A stretch of 64,000 nt of DNA, from the NCBI GenBank assembly GCA_907163375.1, contig CAJQUW010011286.1, forward strand, positions 42,136 to 106,135. The letters run 5' to 3'. Position numbers and translations under genes: made by a program. Source of the DNA: Prostheceraeus crozeri. Lineage: Eukaryota > Platyhelminthes > Polycladida > Euryleptidae. Below the pieces are notes generated by a model. That model saw nothing but the letters and a program-made list of their open reading frames with translations, searched no databases and was not told the DNA's origin. Of the stretch, positions 36,701 to 52,120 are shown piece by piece (positions within the stretch are counted from its first letter, which is position 1; each line of letters begins with the position of its first letter).

Positions 36701-39700
36701 ACAATGATGACACTGTGGTCCTTCACTGCAACAATGATGACACTGAGGTTCTTCGCTGCACCAATGATGACACTGTGGTCCCTCACTGCACCAATGATGA
36801 CACTGTGGTCCCTCACTGCTTTAATGATGACACCGAGGTCCTTCACTGCACCAATGATGACACTGTGGTCCCTCACTGCACCAATGATGACACTGTGGTC
36901 TTTCACTGCAACAATGATGACACTGAGGTCCTTCACTGCAACAATGATGACACTGTGGTCCTTCACTGCAACAATGATGACACTGAGGTCCTTCACTGCA
37001 ACAATGATGACACTGTGGTCCATCACTGCACCAATGATGACACTGTGGTCCTTCACTGCAACAATGATGACAATGTGGTCCCTCACTGCAACAATGATGA
37101 CACTGTGGTCCCTCACTGCTTCAATGATGACACTGAGGTCCTTCACTGCACCAATGATGACACTGTGGTCCCTCACTGCACCAATGATGACACTGAGGTC
37201 CTTCATTGCAACAATGGTGACACTGTGGTCCTTCACTGCACCAATGATGACACTGTGGTCTCTAACTGCACCAATGATGACACTGAGGTCCTTCACTGCA
37301 CCAATGATGACACTGTGAACCCTCACATCACCAATGATGACACTGTGGTCCTTCACTGCAACAATGATGACACTGTGGTCCTTCACTGCAACAATGATGA
37401 CACTGTGGTCTCTCACTGCACCAATGATGGCACTGTGGTCCTTCACTGCAACAATGATGACACTGTGGTCCTTCACTGCACCAATGATGACACTGAGGTC
37501 CTTCACTGCAACAATGAAGACACTGTGGTCCCTCACTGCAACAATGATGACACTGTGGTCCTTTTCTGCAACAATGATGACACTGTGGTCCTTCACTGCA
37601 ACAATGATGACACTGTGGTCCTTCACTGCAACAATGATGACACTGTGGTCCTTCACTGCAACAATGATGACACTGTGGTCCTTCACTGCAACAATGATGA
37701 CACTGTGGTCCCTCACTGCAACAATGATGACACTGTGGTCCTTCACTGCACCAATGATGACACTGTGGTCCTTCACTGCACCAATGATGACAATGTGGTC
37801 CCTCACTGCACCAATGATGACACTGTGAACCCTCACTGCACCAATGATGACACTGAGGTCCTTCACTGCACCAATGATGACACTGTGAACCCTCACTGCA
37901 CCAATGATGACACTGTGGTCCCTCACTGCAACAATGATGACACTGTGGTCCCTCACTGCACCAATGATGACACTGTAGTCCTTCACTGCAACAATGATGA
38001 CACTGTGGTCCTTCACTGCAACAATGATGACACTGTGGTCCTTCACTGCACCAATGATGACACTGTGGTCCTTCACTGCAACAATGATGACACTGTGGTC
38101 CTTCACTGCAAGAATGATGACACTGTGGTCCTTCACTGCACCAATGATGACACTGTGGTCCTTCACTGCACCAATGATGACACTGTGGTCTCTCACTGCA
38201 CCAATGATGACACTGAGGTCCTTCACTGCACCAATGATGACACTGTGAACCCTCACTGCACCAATGATGACACTGTGGTCCTTCACTGCAACAATGATGA
38301 CACTGTGGTCCCTCACTGCACCAATGATGACACTGTGGTCCTTCACTGCAACAATGATGACACTGTGGTCCTTCACTGCAACAATGATGACACTGTGGTC
38401 CTTCACTGCAACAATGATGACACTGTGGTCCTTCACTGCAACAATGATGACACTGTGATCCTTCACTGCAACAATGATGACACTGTGGTCCCTCACTGCA
38501 ACAATGATGACACTGTGGTCCTTCACTGCACCAATGATGACACTGTGGTCCTTCACTGCAACAATGATGACACTGTGGTCCTTCACTGCAACAATGATGA
38601 CACTGTGGTCCTTCACTGCAACAATGATGACACTGTGGTCCTTCACTGCAACAATGATGACACTGAGGTCCTTCACTGCACCAATGATGACACTGTGGTC
38701 CCTCACTGCACCAATGATGACACTGTGGTCCCTCACTGCTAAAATGATGACACAGAGGTCCTTCACTGCACCAATGATGACACTGTGGTCCATCACTGCA
38801 CCAATGCTGCCCCTGTGGTCCTTCACTGCAACAATGATGACACTGAGGTCCTTCACTGCAACAATGATGACACTGTGGTCCTTCACTGCAACAATGATGA
38901 CACTGAGGTCCTTCACTGCAACAATGATGACACTGTGGTCCATCACTGCACCAATGATGACACTGTGGTCCTTCACTGCAACAATGATGACAATGTGGTC
39001 CCTCACTGCAACAATGATGACACTGTGGTCCCTCACTGCTTCAATGATGACACTGAGGTCCTTCACTGCACCAATGATGACACTGTGGTCCTCACTGCAC
39101 CAATGATGACACTGAGGTCCTTCACTGCAACAATGGTGACACTGTGGTCCTTCACTGCACCAATGATGACACTGTGAACCCTTACTGCACCAATGATGAC
39201 ACTGTGGTCCTTCACTGCAACAATGATGACAATGTGGTCCTTCACTGCAACAAAGATGACACTGTGGTCCTTCACTGCAACAATGATGACACTGTGGTCC
39301 TTCACTGCAACAATGATGACACTGTGGTCTTCACTGCACCAATGATGACACTGAGGTCCTTCACTGCACCAATGATGACACTGTGGTCCTTCACTGCACC
39401 AATGATGACACTGTTGTCCCTCACTGCAGCAATGATGGCACTGTGGTCCATCACTGCAACAATGATGACACTGAGGTCCTTCACTGCACCAATGATGACA
39501 CTGTGGTCCCTCACTGCACCAATGATGACACTGTGGTCCTTCACTGCAACAATGATGACACTGTGGTCCTTCACTGCAACAATGATGACACTGTGGTCCT
39601 TCACTGCAACAATGATGACACTGTGGTCCTTCACTGCAACAATGATGACACTGTGGTCCTTCACTGCAACAATGATGACACTGAGGTTCTTCGCTGCACC

Positions 39701-42700
39701 AATGATGACACTGTGGTCCCTCACTGCACCAATGATGACACTGTGGTCCCTCACTGCTAAAATGATGACACCGAGGTCCTTCACTGCACCAATGATGACA
39801 CTGTGGTCCCTCACTGCACCAATGATGACACTGTGGTCTTTCACTGCAACAATGATGACACTGTGGTCCTTCACTGCAACAATGATGACACTGTGGTCCT
39901 TCACTGCAACAATGATGACACTGTGGTCCTTCACTGCAACAATGATGACACTGTGGTCCATCACTGCACCAATGATGACACTGTGGTCCTTCACTGCAAC
40001 AATGATGACAATGTGGTCCCTCACTGCAACAATGATGACACTGTGGTCCCTCACTGCTTCAATGATGACACTGAGGTCCTTCACTGCACCAATGATGACA
40101 CTGTGGTCCCTCACTGCACCAATGATGACACTGAGGTCCTTCATTGCAACAATGGTGACACTGTGGTCCTTCACTGCACCAATGATGACACTGTGGTCTC
40201 TCACTGCACCAATGATGACACTGAGGTCCTTCACTGCACCAATGATGACACTGTGAACCCTCACTGCACCAATGATGACACTGTGGTCCTTCACTGCAAC
40301 AATGATGACACTGTGGTCCTTCACTGCAACAATGATGACACTGTGGTCTCTCACTGCACCAATGATGGCACTGTGGTCCTTCACTGCAACAATGATGACA
40401 CTGTGGTCCTTCACTGCACCAATGATGACACTGTGGTCCTTCACTGCAACAATGAAGACACTGTGGTCCTTCACTGCAACAATGATGACACTGTGGTCCT
40501 TTTCTGCAACAATGATGACACTGTGGTCCTTCACTGCAACAATGATGACACTGTGGTCCTTCACTGCAACAATGATGACACTGTGGTCCTTCACTGCAAC
40601 AATGATGACACTGTGGTCCTTCACTGCAACAATGATGACACTGTGGTCCCTCACTGCAACAATGATGACACTGTGGTCCTTCACTGCACCAATGATGACA
40701 CTGTGGTCCTTCACTGCACCAATGATGACACTGTGGTCCCTCACTGCACCAATGATGACACTGTGGTCCATCACTGCACCAATGATGACACTGAGGTCCT
40801 TCACTGCACCAATGATGACACTGTGAACCCTCACTGCACCAATGATGACACTGTGGTCCCTCACTGCAAGAATGATGACACTGTGGTCCCTCACTGCACC
40901 AATGATGACACTGTAGTCCTTCACTGCAACAATGATGACACTGTGGTCCTTCACTGCAACAATGATGACACTGTGGTCCTTCACTGCACCAATGATGACA
41001 CTGTGGTCCTTCACTGCAACAATGATGACACTGTGGTCCTTCACTGCAAGAATGATGACACTGTGGTCCTTCACTGCACCAATGATGACACTGTGGTCCT
41101 TCACTGCACCAATGATGACACTGTGGTCACTCACTGCACCAATGATGACACTGTGGTCCTTCACTGCACCAATGATGACACTGTGGTCCCTCACTGCACC
41201 AATGATGACACTGTGGTCCTTCACTGCAACAATGATGACACTGTGGTCCCTCACTGCACCAATGATGACACTGTGGTCCTTCACTGCAACAATGATGACA
41301 CTGTGGTCCTTCACTGCAACAATGATGACACTGTGGTCCTTCACTGCACCAATGATGACACTGTGGTCCTTCACTGCACCAATGATGATACTGTGGTCCT
41401 TCACTGCATCAATGATGACACTGTGGTCCTTCACTGCAACAATGATGACACTGTGGTCCCTCACTGCAACAATGATGACACTGAGGTCCTTCACTGCACC
41501 AATGATGACACTGTGGTCCTTCACTGCACCAATGATGACACTGTGGTCCTTCACTGCACCAATGATGACACTGTGGTCCTTCACTGCAACAATGATGACA
41601 CTGTGGTCCCTCACTGCAACAATGATGACACTGTGGTCCTTCACTGCAACAATGATGACACTGTGGTCCTTCACTGCACCAATGATGACACTGTGGTCTC
41701 TCACTGCAACAATGATGACACTGTGGTCCTTCACTGCACCAATGATGACACTGTGGTCTCTCACTGCACCAATGATGATACTGTGGTCCCTCACTGCAAC
41801 AATGATGACACTGTGGTCCCTCACTGCAACAATGATGACACTGTGGTCCCTCACTGCACCAATGATGACACTGTGGTCCTTCACTGCACCAATATGACAC
41901 TGTGGTCCTCCAATGCAACAATGATGACACTGTGGTCCTTCACTGCACCAATGATGACACTGTGGTCCTTCACTGCACCAATGATGACACTGTTGTCCCT
42001 CACTGCAGCAATGATGACACTGTGGTCCATCACTGCAACAATGATGACACTGAGGTCCTTCACTGCACCAATGATGACACTGTGGTCCCTCACTGCACCA
42101 ATGATGACACTGTGGTCCTTCACTGCAACAATGATGACACTGTGGTCCTTCACTGCAACAATGATGACACTGTGGTCCTTCACTGCAACAATGATGACAC
42201 TGTGGTCCTTCACTGCAACAATGATGACACTGTGGTCCTTCACTGCAACAATGATGACACTGAGGTCCTTCACTGCACCAATGATGACACTGTGGTCCCT
42301 CACTGCACCAATGATGACACTGTGGTCCCTCACTGCTTTAATGATGACACCGAGGTCCTTCACTGCACCAATGATGACACTGTGGTCCCTCACTGCACCA
42401 ATGATGACACTGTGGTCTTTCACTGCAACAATGATGACACTGAGGTCCTTCACTGCAACAATGATGACACTGTGGTCCTTCACTGCAACAATGATGACAC
42501 TGAGGTCCTTCACTGCAACAATGATGACACTGTGGTCCTTCACTGCACCAATGATGACACTGTGGTCCTTCACTGCAACAATGATGACAATGTGGTCCCT
42601 CACTGCAACAATGATGACACTGTGGTCCCTCACTGCTTCAATGATGACACTGAGGTCCTTCACTGCACCAATGATGACACTGTGGTCCCTCACTGCACCA

Positions 42701-45700
42701 ATGATGACACTGAGGTCCTTCATTGCAACAATGGTGACACTGTGGTCCTTCACTGCACCAATGATGACACTGTGGTCTCTAACTGCACCAATGATGACAC
42801 TGAGGTCCTTCACTGCACCAATGATGACACTGTGAACCCTCACTGCACCAATGATGACACTGTGGTCCTTCACTGCAACAATGATGACAATGTGGTCCCT
42901 CACTGCAACAATGATGACACTGTGAATCCTCACTACACCAATGATGACACTGTGGTCCTTCACTGCAACAATGATGACACTGTGGTCCTTCACTGCAACA
43001 ATGATGACACTGAGGTCCTTCACTGCACCAATGATGACACTGTGGTCCTTCACCGCAACAATGATGACACTGAGGTCCTTCACTGCACCAATGATGACAC
43101 TGTGGTCCTTCACTGCAACAATGATGACACTGTGAACCCTCACTGCACTAATGATGACACTGTGGTCTCTCACTGCACCAATGATGACACTGTGGTCCCT
43201 GACTGCAACAATGATGACACTGTGGTCCCTCACTGCACCAATGATGACACTGTGGTCCTTCACTGCACCAATGATGACACTGTGGTCCCTCACTGCACCA
43301 ATGATGACACTGTGGTCCTTCACTGCAACAATGATGACACTGTGGTCCTTCACTGCACCAATGATGACACTGTGGTCCTTCACTGCATCAATGATGACAC
43401 TGTGGTCCTTCACTGCAACAATGATGACACTGTGGTCTCTCACTGCAACAATGATGACACTGTGGTCCCTCACTGCACCAATGATGACACTGTGAACCCT
43501 CACTGCACCAATGATGACACTGAGGTCCTTCACTGCACCAATGATGACAATGTGGTCCTTCACTGCACCAATGATGACACTGTGGTCTCTCACTGCACCA
43601 ATGATGGCACTGTGGTCCTTCACTGCAACAATGATGACACTGTGGTCCTTCACTGCACCAATGATGACACTGTGGTCCTTCACTGCAACAATGAAGACAC
43701 TGTGGTCCCTCACTGCAACAATGATGACACTGTGGTCCTTCACTGCAACAATGATGACACTGTGGTCCTTCACTGCAAGAATGATGACACTGTGGTCCTT
43801 CACTGCAACAATGATGACACTGTGGTCCTTCACTGCACCAATGATGACACTGTGATCCTTCACTGCAACATAGATGACACTGTGGTCCCTCACTGCAACA
43901 ATGATGACACTGAGGTCCTTCACTGCAACAATGATGACACTGTGGTCCTTCACTGCAACAATGATGACAATGTGGTCCCTCACTGCACCAATGATGACAC
44001 TGTGAACCCTCACTGCACCAATGATGACACTGAGGTCCTTCACTGCACCAATGATGACACTGCGAACCCTCACTGCACCAATGATGACACTGTGGTCCTT
44101 CACTGCAACAATGATGACACTGTGGTCCCTCACTGCACCAATGATGACACTGTGGTCCTTCACTGCAACAATGATGACACTGTGGTCCTTCACTGCAACA
44201 ATGATGACACTGTGGTCCTTCACTGCACCAATGATGACACTGTGGTCCTTCACTGCAACAATGATGACACTGTGGTCCTTCACTGCAACAATGATGACAC
44301 TGTGGTCCCTCACTGCACCAATGATGACACTGTGGTCCTTCACTGCACCAATGATGACACTGTGGTCTCTCACTGCACCAATGATGACACTGAGGTCCTT
44401 CACTGCACCAATGATGACACTGTGAACCCTCACTGCACCAATGATGACACTGTGGTCCTTCACTGCAACAATGATGACACTGTGGTCCCTCACTGCACCA
44501 ATGATGACACTGTGGTCCTTCACTGCAACAATGATGACACTGTGGTCCCTCACTGCAACAATGATGACACTGTGAATCCTCACTACACCAATGATGACAC
44601 TGTGGTCCTTCACTGCACCAATGATGATACTGTGGTCCTTCACTGCATCAATGATGACACTGTGGTCCTTCACTGCAACAATGATGACACTGTGGTCCCT
44701 CACTGCATTAATGATGACACTGAGGTCCTTCACTGGACCAATGATGACACTGTGGTCCTTCACTGCACCAATGATGACACTGTGGTCCTTCACTGCACCA
44801 ATGATGACACTGTGGTCCTTCACTGCAACAATGATGACACTGTGGTCCCTCACTGCACCAATGATGACACTGTGGTCCTTCACTGCAACAATGATGACAC
44901 TGTGGTCCTTCACTGCACCAATGATGACACTGTGGTCTCTCACTGCAACAATGATGACACTGTGGTCCTTCACTGCACCAATGATGACACTGTGGTCTCT
45001 CACTGCACCAATGATGATACTGTGGTCCCTCACTGCAACAATGATGACACTGTGGTCCCTCACTGCAACAATGATGACACTGTGGTCCCTCACTGCACCA
45101 ATGATGACACTGTGGTCCTTCACTGCACCAATATGACACTGTGGTCCTCCAATGCAACAATGATGACACTGTGGTCCTTCACTGCACCAATGATGACACT
45201 GTGGTCCTTCACTGCACCAATGATGACACTGTTGTCCCTCACTGCAGCAATGATGACACTGTGGTCCATCACTGCAACAATGATGACACTGAGGTCCTTC
45301 ACTGCACCAATGATGACACTGTGGTCCCTCACTGCACCAATGATGACACTGTGGTCCTTCACTGCAACAATGATGACACTGTGGTCCTTCACTGCAACAA
45401 TGATGACACTGTGGTCCTTCACTGCAACAATGATGACACTGTGGTCCTTCACTGCAACAATGATGACACTGTGGTCCTTCACTGCAACAATGATGACACT
45501 GAGGTCCTTCACTGCACCAATGATGACACTGTGGTCCCTCACTGCACCAATGATGACACTGTGGTCCCTCACTGCTTTAATGATGACACCGAGGTCCTTC
45601 ACTGCACCAATGATGACACTGTGGTCCCTCACTGCACCAATGATGACACTGTGGTCTTTCACTGCAACAATGATGACACTGAGGTCCTTCACTGCAACAA

Positions 45701-48700
45701 TGATGACACTGTGGTCCTTCACTGCAACAATGATGACACTGAGGTCCTTCACTGCAACAATGATGACACTGTGGTCCATCACTGCACCAATGATGACACT
45801 GTGGTCCTTCACTGCAACAATGATGACAATGTGGTCCCTCACTGCAACAATGATGACACTGTGGTCCCTCACTGCTTCAATGATGACACTGAGGTCCTTC
45901 ACTGCACCAATGATGACACTATGGTCCCTCACTGCACCAATGATGACACTGAGGTCCTTCATTGCAACAATGGTGACACTGTGGTCCTTCACTGCACCAA
46001 TGATGACACTGTGGTCTCTAACTGCACCAATGATGACACTGAGGTCCTTCACTGCACCAATGATGACACTGAGGTCCTTCACTGCACCAATGATGACAAT
46101 GTGGTCCTTCACTGCACCAATGATGGCACTGAGGTCCTTCACTGCACCAATGATGACAATGTGGTCCTTCACTGCACCAATGATGACACTGTGGTCTCTC
46201 ACTGCACCAATGATGGCACTGTGGTCCTTCACTGCAACAATGATGACACTGTGGTCCTTCACTGCAACAATGATGACACTGTGGTCCTTCACTGCAACAA
46301 TGATGACAATGTGGTCCCTCACTGCACCAATGATGACACTGAGGTCCTTCACTGCAACAATGGTGACACTGTGGTCCTTCACTGCACCAATGATGACACT
46401 GTGGTCTCTCACTGCACCAATGATGACACTGAGGTCCTTCACTGCACCAATGACGACACTGAGGTCCTTCACTGTACCAATGATGACAATGTGGTCCTTC
46501 ACTGCGCCAATGATGGCACTGAGGTCCTTCACTGCACCAATGATGACAATGTGGTCCTTCACTGCACCAATGATGACACTGTGGTCTCTCACTGCACCAA
46601 TGATGGCACTGTGGTCCTTCGCTGCAACAATGATGACACTGTGGTCCTTCACTGCAACAATGATGACACTGTGGTCCTTCACTGCAACAATGATGACAAT
46701 GTGGTCCCCCACTGCACCAATGATGACACTGAGGTCCTTCACTGCAACAACGGTGACACTGTGGTCCTTCACTGCACCAATGATAACACTGTGGTCCTTC
46801 ACTGCACCAATGATGACACTGTGGTCTCTCACTGCACCAATGATGACACTGAGGTCCTTCACTGCACCAATGATGACACTGTGAACCCTCACTGCACCAA
46901 TGATGACACTGTGGTCCTTCACTGCAACAATGATGACAATGTGGTCCTTCACTGCAACAATGATGACACTGTGGTCCTTCACTGCACCAATGATGACACT
47001 GTGGTCCTTCACTGCAACAATGATGACACTGTGGTCCTTCACTGCACCAATGATGACACTGTGGTCCTTCACTGCACCAATGATGACACTGTGGTCCTTC
47101 ACTGCAACAATGATGACACTGTGGTCCCTCACTGCACCAATGATGACACTGAGGTCCTTCACTGCAACAATGATGACAATGTGGTCCCTCACTGCACCAA
47201 TGATGACACTGTGGTCCTTCACTGCAACAATGATGACACTGTGGTCCTTCACTGCAACAATGATGACACTGTGGTCCTTCACTGCACCAATGATGACACT
47301 GTGGTCCTTCACTGCACCAATGATGACACTGTGGTCCCTCACTGCACCAATGATGACACTGAGGTCCTTCACTGCAACAATGATGACACTGTGGTCCTTC
47401 ACTGCAACAATGATGACACTGTGGTCCTTCACTGCACCAATGATGACACTGAGGTCCTTCACTGCAACAATGATGACACTGTGGTCCCTCACTGCACCAA
47501 TGATGACACTGTGGTCCCTCACTGCAACAATGATGACACTGTGGTCCTTCACTGCAACAATGATGACACTGAGGTCCTTCACTGCAACAATGATGACACT
47601 GTGGTCTATCACTGCACCAATGATGACACTGTGGTCCTCCACTGCAACAATGATGACAATGTGGTCCCTCACTGCAACAATGATGACACTGAGGTCCTTC
47701 ACTGCACCAATGATGACACTGTGGTCCCTCACTGCACCAATGATGACACTGTGGTCCCTCACTGCACCAATGATGACACTGAGGTCCTTCACTGCAACAA
47801 TGGTGACACTGTGGTCCTTCACTACACCAATGATGACACTGTGGTCTCTCACTGCACCAATGATGACACTGAGGTCCTTCACTGCACCAATGATGACACT
47901 GAGGTCCTTCACTGCACCAATGATGGCACTGAGGTCCTTCACTGCACCAATAATGACAATGTGGTCCTTCACTGCACCAATGATGACACTGTGGTCTCTC
48001 ACTGCACCAATGATGGCACTGTGGTCCTTCACTGCAACAATGATGACACTGTGGTCCTTCACTGCAACAATGATGACACTGTGGTCCTTCACTGCAACAA
48101 TGATGACAATGTGGTCCCTCACTGCACCATTGATGACACTGAGGTCCTTCACTGCAACAATGGTGACACTGTGGTCCTTCACTGCACCAATGATGACACT
48201 GTGGTCTCTCACTGCACCAATGATGACACTGAGGTCCTTCACTGGACCAATGATGATACTGTGGTCCTTCACTGCATCAATGATGACACTGTGGTCCTTC
48301 ACTGCAACAATGATGACACTGTGGTCCCTCACTGCAACAATGATGACACTGAGGTCCTTCACTGCACCAATGATGACACTGTGGTCCTTCACTGCACCAA
48401 TGATGACACTGTGGTCCTTCACTGCACCAATGATGACACTGTGGTCCTTCACTGCAACAATGATGACACTGTGGTCCCTCACTGCACCAATGATGACACT
48501 GTGGTCCTTCACTGCACCAATGATGACACTGTGGTCCTTCACTGCACCAATGATGACACTGTGGTCTCTCACTGCAACAATGATGACACTGTGGTCCTTC
48601 ACTGCACCAATGATGACACTGTGGTCTCTCACTGCACCAATGATGATACTGTGGTCCCTCACTGCAACAATGATGACACTGTGGTCCCTCACTGCAACAA

Positions 48701-51700
48701 TGATGACACTGTGGTCCCTCACTGCACCAATGATGACACTGTGGTCCTTCTCTGCACCAATATGACACTGTGGTCCTCCAATGCAACAATGATGACACTG
48801 TGGTCCTTCACTGCACCAATGATGACACTGTGGTCCTTCACTGCACCAATGATGACACTGTTGTCCCTCACTGCAGCAATGATGACACTGTGGTCCATCA
48901 CTGCAACAATGATGACACTGAGGTCCTTCACTGCACCAATGATGACACTGTGGTCCCTCACTGCACCAATGATGACACTGTGGTCCTTCACTGCAACAAT
49001 GATGACACTGTGGTCCTTCACTGCAACAATGATGACACTGTGGTCCTTCACTGCAACAATGATGACACTGTGGTCCTTCACTGCACCAATGATGACACTG
49101 TGGTCCCTCACTGCAACAATGATGACACTGTGGTCCTTCACTGCAACAATGATGACACTGAGGTCCTTCACTGCAACAATGATGACACTGTGGTCTATCA
49201 CTGCACCAATGATGACACTGTGGTCCTCCACTGCAACAATGATGACAATGTGGTCCCTCACTGCAACAATGATGACACTGAGGTCCTTCACTGCACCAAT
49301 GATGACACTGTGGTCCCTCACTGCACCAATGATGACACTGTGGTCCCTCACTGCACCAATGATGACACTGAGGTCCTTCACTGCAACAATGGTGACACTG
49401 TGGTCCTTCACTACACCAATGATGACACTGTGGTCCTTCACTGCAAGAATGATGACACTGTGGTCCTTCACTGCACCAATGATGACACTGTGGTCCTTCA
49501 CTGCACCAATGATGACACTGTGGTGTCTCACTGCACCAATGATGACACTGAGGTCCTTCACTGCACCAATGATGACACTGTGGTCCCTCACTGCACCAAT
49601 GATGACACTGTGGTCCTTCACTGCAACAATGATGACACTGTGGTCCTTCACTGCAACAATGATGACAATGTGGTCCCTCACTGCACCATTGATGACACTG
49701 AGTTCCTTCACTGCAACAATGGTGACACTGTGGTCCTTCACTGCACCAATGATGACACTGTGGTCTCTCACTGCACCAATGATGACACTGAGGTCCTTCA
49801 CTGCACCAATGATGATACTGTGGTCCTTCACTGCATCAATGATGACACTGTGGTCCTTCACTGCAACAATGATGACACTGTGGTCCCTCACTGCAACAAT
49901 GATGACACTGAGGTCCTTCACTGCACCAATGATGGCACTGTGGTCCCTCGCTGCAACAATGATGACACTGTGGTCCTTCACTGCAACAATGATGACACTG
50001 TGGTCCTTCACTGCAACAATGATGACAATGTGGTCCCTCACTGCACCAATGATGACACTGAGGTCCTTCACTGCAACAACGGTGACACTGTGGTCCTTCA
50101 CTGCACCAATGATAACACTGTGGTCCTTCACTGCACCAATGATGACACTGTGGTCTCTCACTGCACCAATGATGACACTGAGGTCCTTCACTGCACCAAT
50201 GATGACACTGTGAACCCTCACTGCACCAATGATGACACTGTGGTCCTTCACTGCAACAATGATGACAATGTGGTCCTTCACTGCAACAATGATGACACTG
50301 TGGTCCTTCACTGCACCAATGATGACACTGTGGTCCTTCACTGCAACAATGATGACACTGTGGTCCTTCACTGCACCAATGATGACACTGAGGTCCTTCA
50401 CTGCACCAATGATGACACTGTGGTCCTTCACCGCAACAATGATGACACTGAGGTCCTTCACTGCACCAATGATGACACTGAGGTCCTTCACTGCACCAAT
50501 GATGACAATGTGGTCCCTCACTGCACCAATGATGACACTGTGGTCCTTCACTGCAACAATGATGACACTGTGGTCCTTCACTGCAACAATGATGACACTG
50601 TGGTCCTTCACTGCACCAATGATGACACTGTGGTCCTTCACTGCACCAATGATGACACTGTGGTCCCTCACTGCACCAATGATGACACTGAGGTCCTTCA
50701 CTGCAACAATGATGACACTGTGGTCCTTCACTGCAACAATGATGACACTGTGGTCCTTCACTGCACCAATGATGACACTGAGGTCCTTCACTGCAACAAT
50801 GATGACACTGTGGTCCCTCACTGCACCAATGAAGACACTGTGGTCCCTCACTGCAACAATGATGACACTGTGGTCCTTCACTGCAACAATGATGACACTG
50901 AGGTCCTTCACTGCAACAATGATGAGAATGTGGTCCCTTACTGCAACAATGATGACACTGTGGTCCTCCACTGCAACAATGATGACAATGTGGTCCCTCA
51001 CTGCAACAATGATGACACTGAGGTCCTTCACTGCACCAATGATGACACTGTGGTCCCTCACTGCACCAATGATGACACTGTGGTCCCTCACTGCACCAAT
51101 GATGACACTGAGGTCCTTCACTGCAACAATGGTGACACTGTGGTCCTTCACTACACCAATGATGACACTGTGGTCTCTCACTGCACCAATGATGACACTG
51201 AGGTCCTTCACTGCACCAATGATGACACTGAGGTCCTTCACTGCACCAATGATGGCACTGAGGTCCTTCACTGCACCAATAATGACAATGTGGTCCTTCA
51301 CTGCACCAATGATGACACTGTGGTCTCTCACTGCACCAATGATGGCACTGTGGTCCTTCACTGCAACAATGATGACACTGTGGTCCTTCACTGCAACAAT
51401 GATGACACTGTGGTCCTTCACTGCAACAATGATGACAATGTGGTCCCTCACTGCACCATTGATGACACTGAGGTCCTTCACTGCAACAATGGTGACACTG
51501 TGGTCCTTCACTGCACCAATGATGACACTGTGGTCTCTCACTGCACCAATGATGACACTGAGGTCCTTCACTGCACCAATGATGATACTGTGGTCCTTCA
51601 CTGCATCAATGATGACACTGTGGTCCTTCACTGCAACAATGATGACACTGTGGTCCCTCACTGCAACAATGATGACACTGAGGTCCTTCACTGCACCAAT

Positions 51701-52120
51701 GATGACACTGTGGTCCTTCACTGCACCAATGATGACACTGTGGTCCTTCACTGCACCAATGATGACACTGTGGTCCTTCACTGCAACAATGATGACACTG
51801 TGGTCCCTCACTGCACCAATGATGACACTGTGGTCCTTCACTGCACCAATGATGACACTGTGGTCCTTCACTGCACCAATGATGACACTGTGGTCTCTCA
51901 CTGCAACAATGATGACACTGTGGTCCTTCACTGCACCAATGATGACACTGTGGTCTCTCACTGCACCAATGATGACACTGTGGTCCCTCACTGCAACAAT
52001 GATGACACTGTGGTCCCTCACTGCAACAATGATGACACTGTGGTCCCTCACTGCACCAATGATGACACTGTGGTCCTTCACTGCACCAATATGACACTGT
52101 GGTCCTCCAATGCAACAATG
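24721..52120. repeat. higher-order repeats tagged by a 29-bp marker unit (nine copies)
   Basis: The marker reads CACCAATATGACACTGTGG and then CCTCCAATGC. Its ATATG starts at 24,721, 27,476, 28,614, 32,837, 34,216, 41,892, 45,131, 48,760 and 52,089. The spacings 1,379, 3,239, 3,629 and 3,329 bp equal 46, 108, 121 and 111 units with one base missing, and 1,138 fits 38 units with two. Hundreds of bases around each marker share the same order of unit variants. A second tag, GCTTTAATGATGACACCG, recurs at 25,164, 25,254, 27,919, 29,058, 33,281, 34,661, 35,800, 36,820, 42,336 and 45,575, again with about 1,139- and 3,239-bp steps. Confidence 0.8.
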
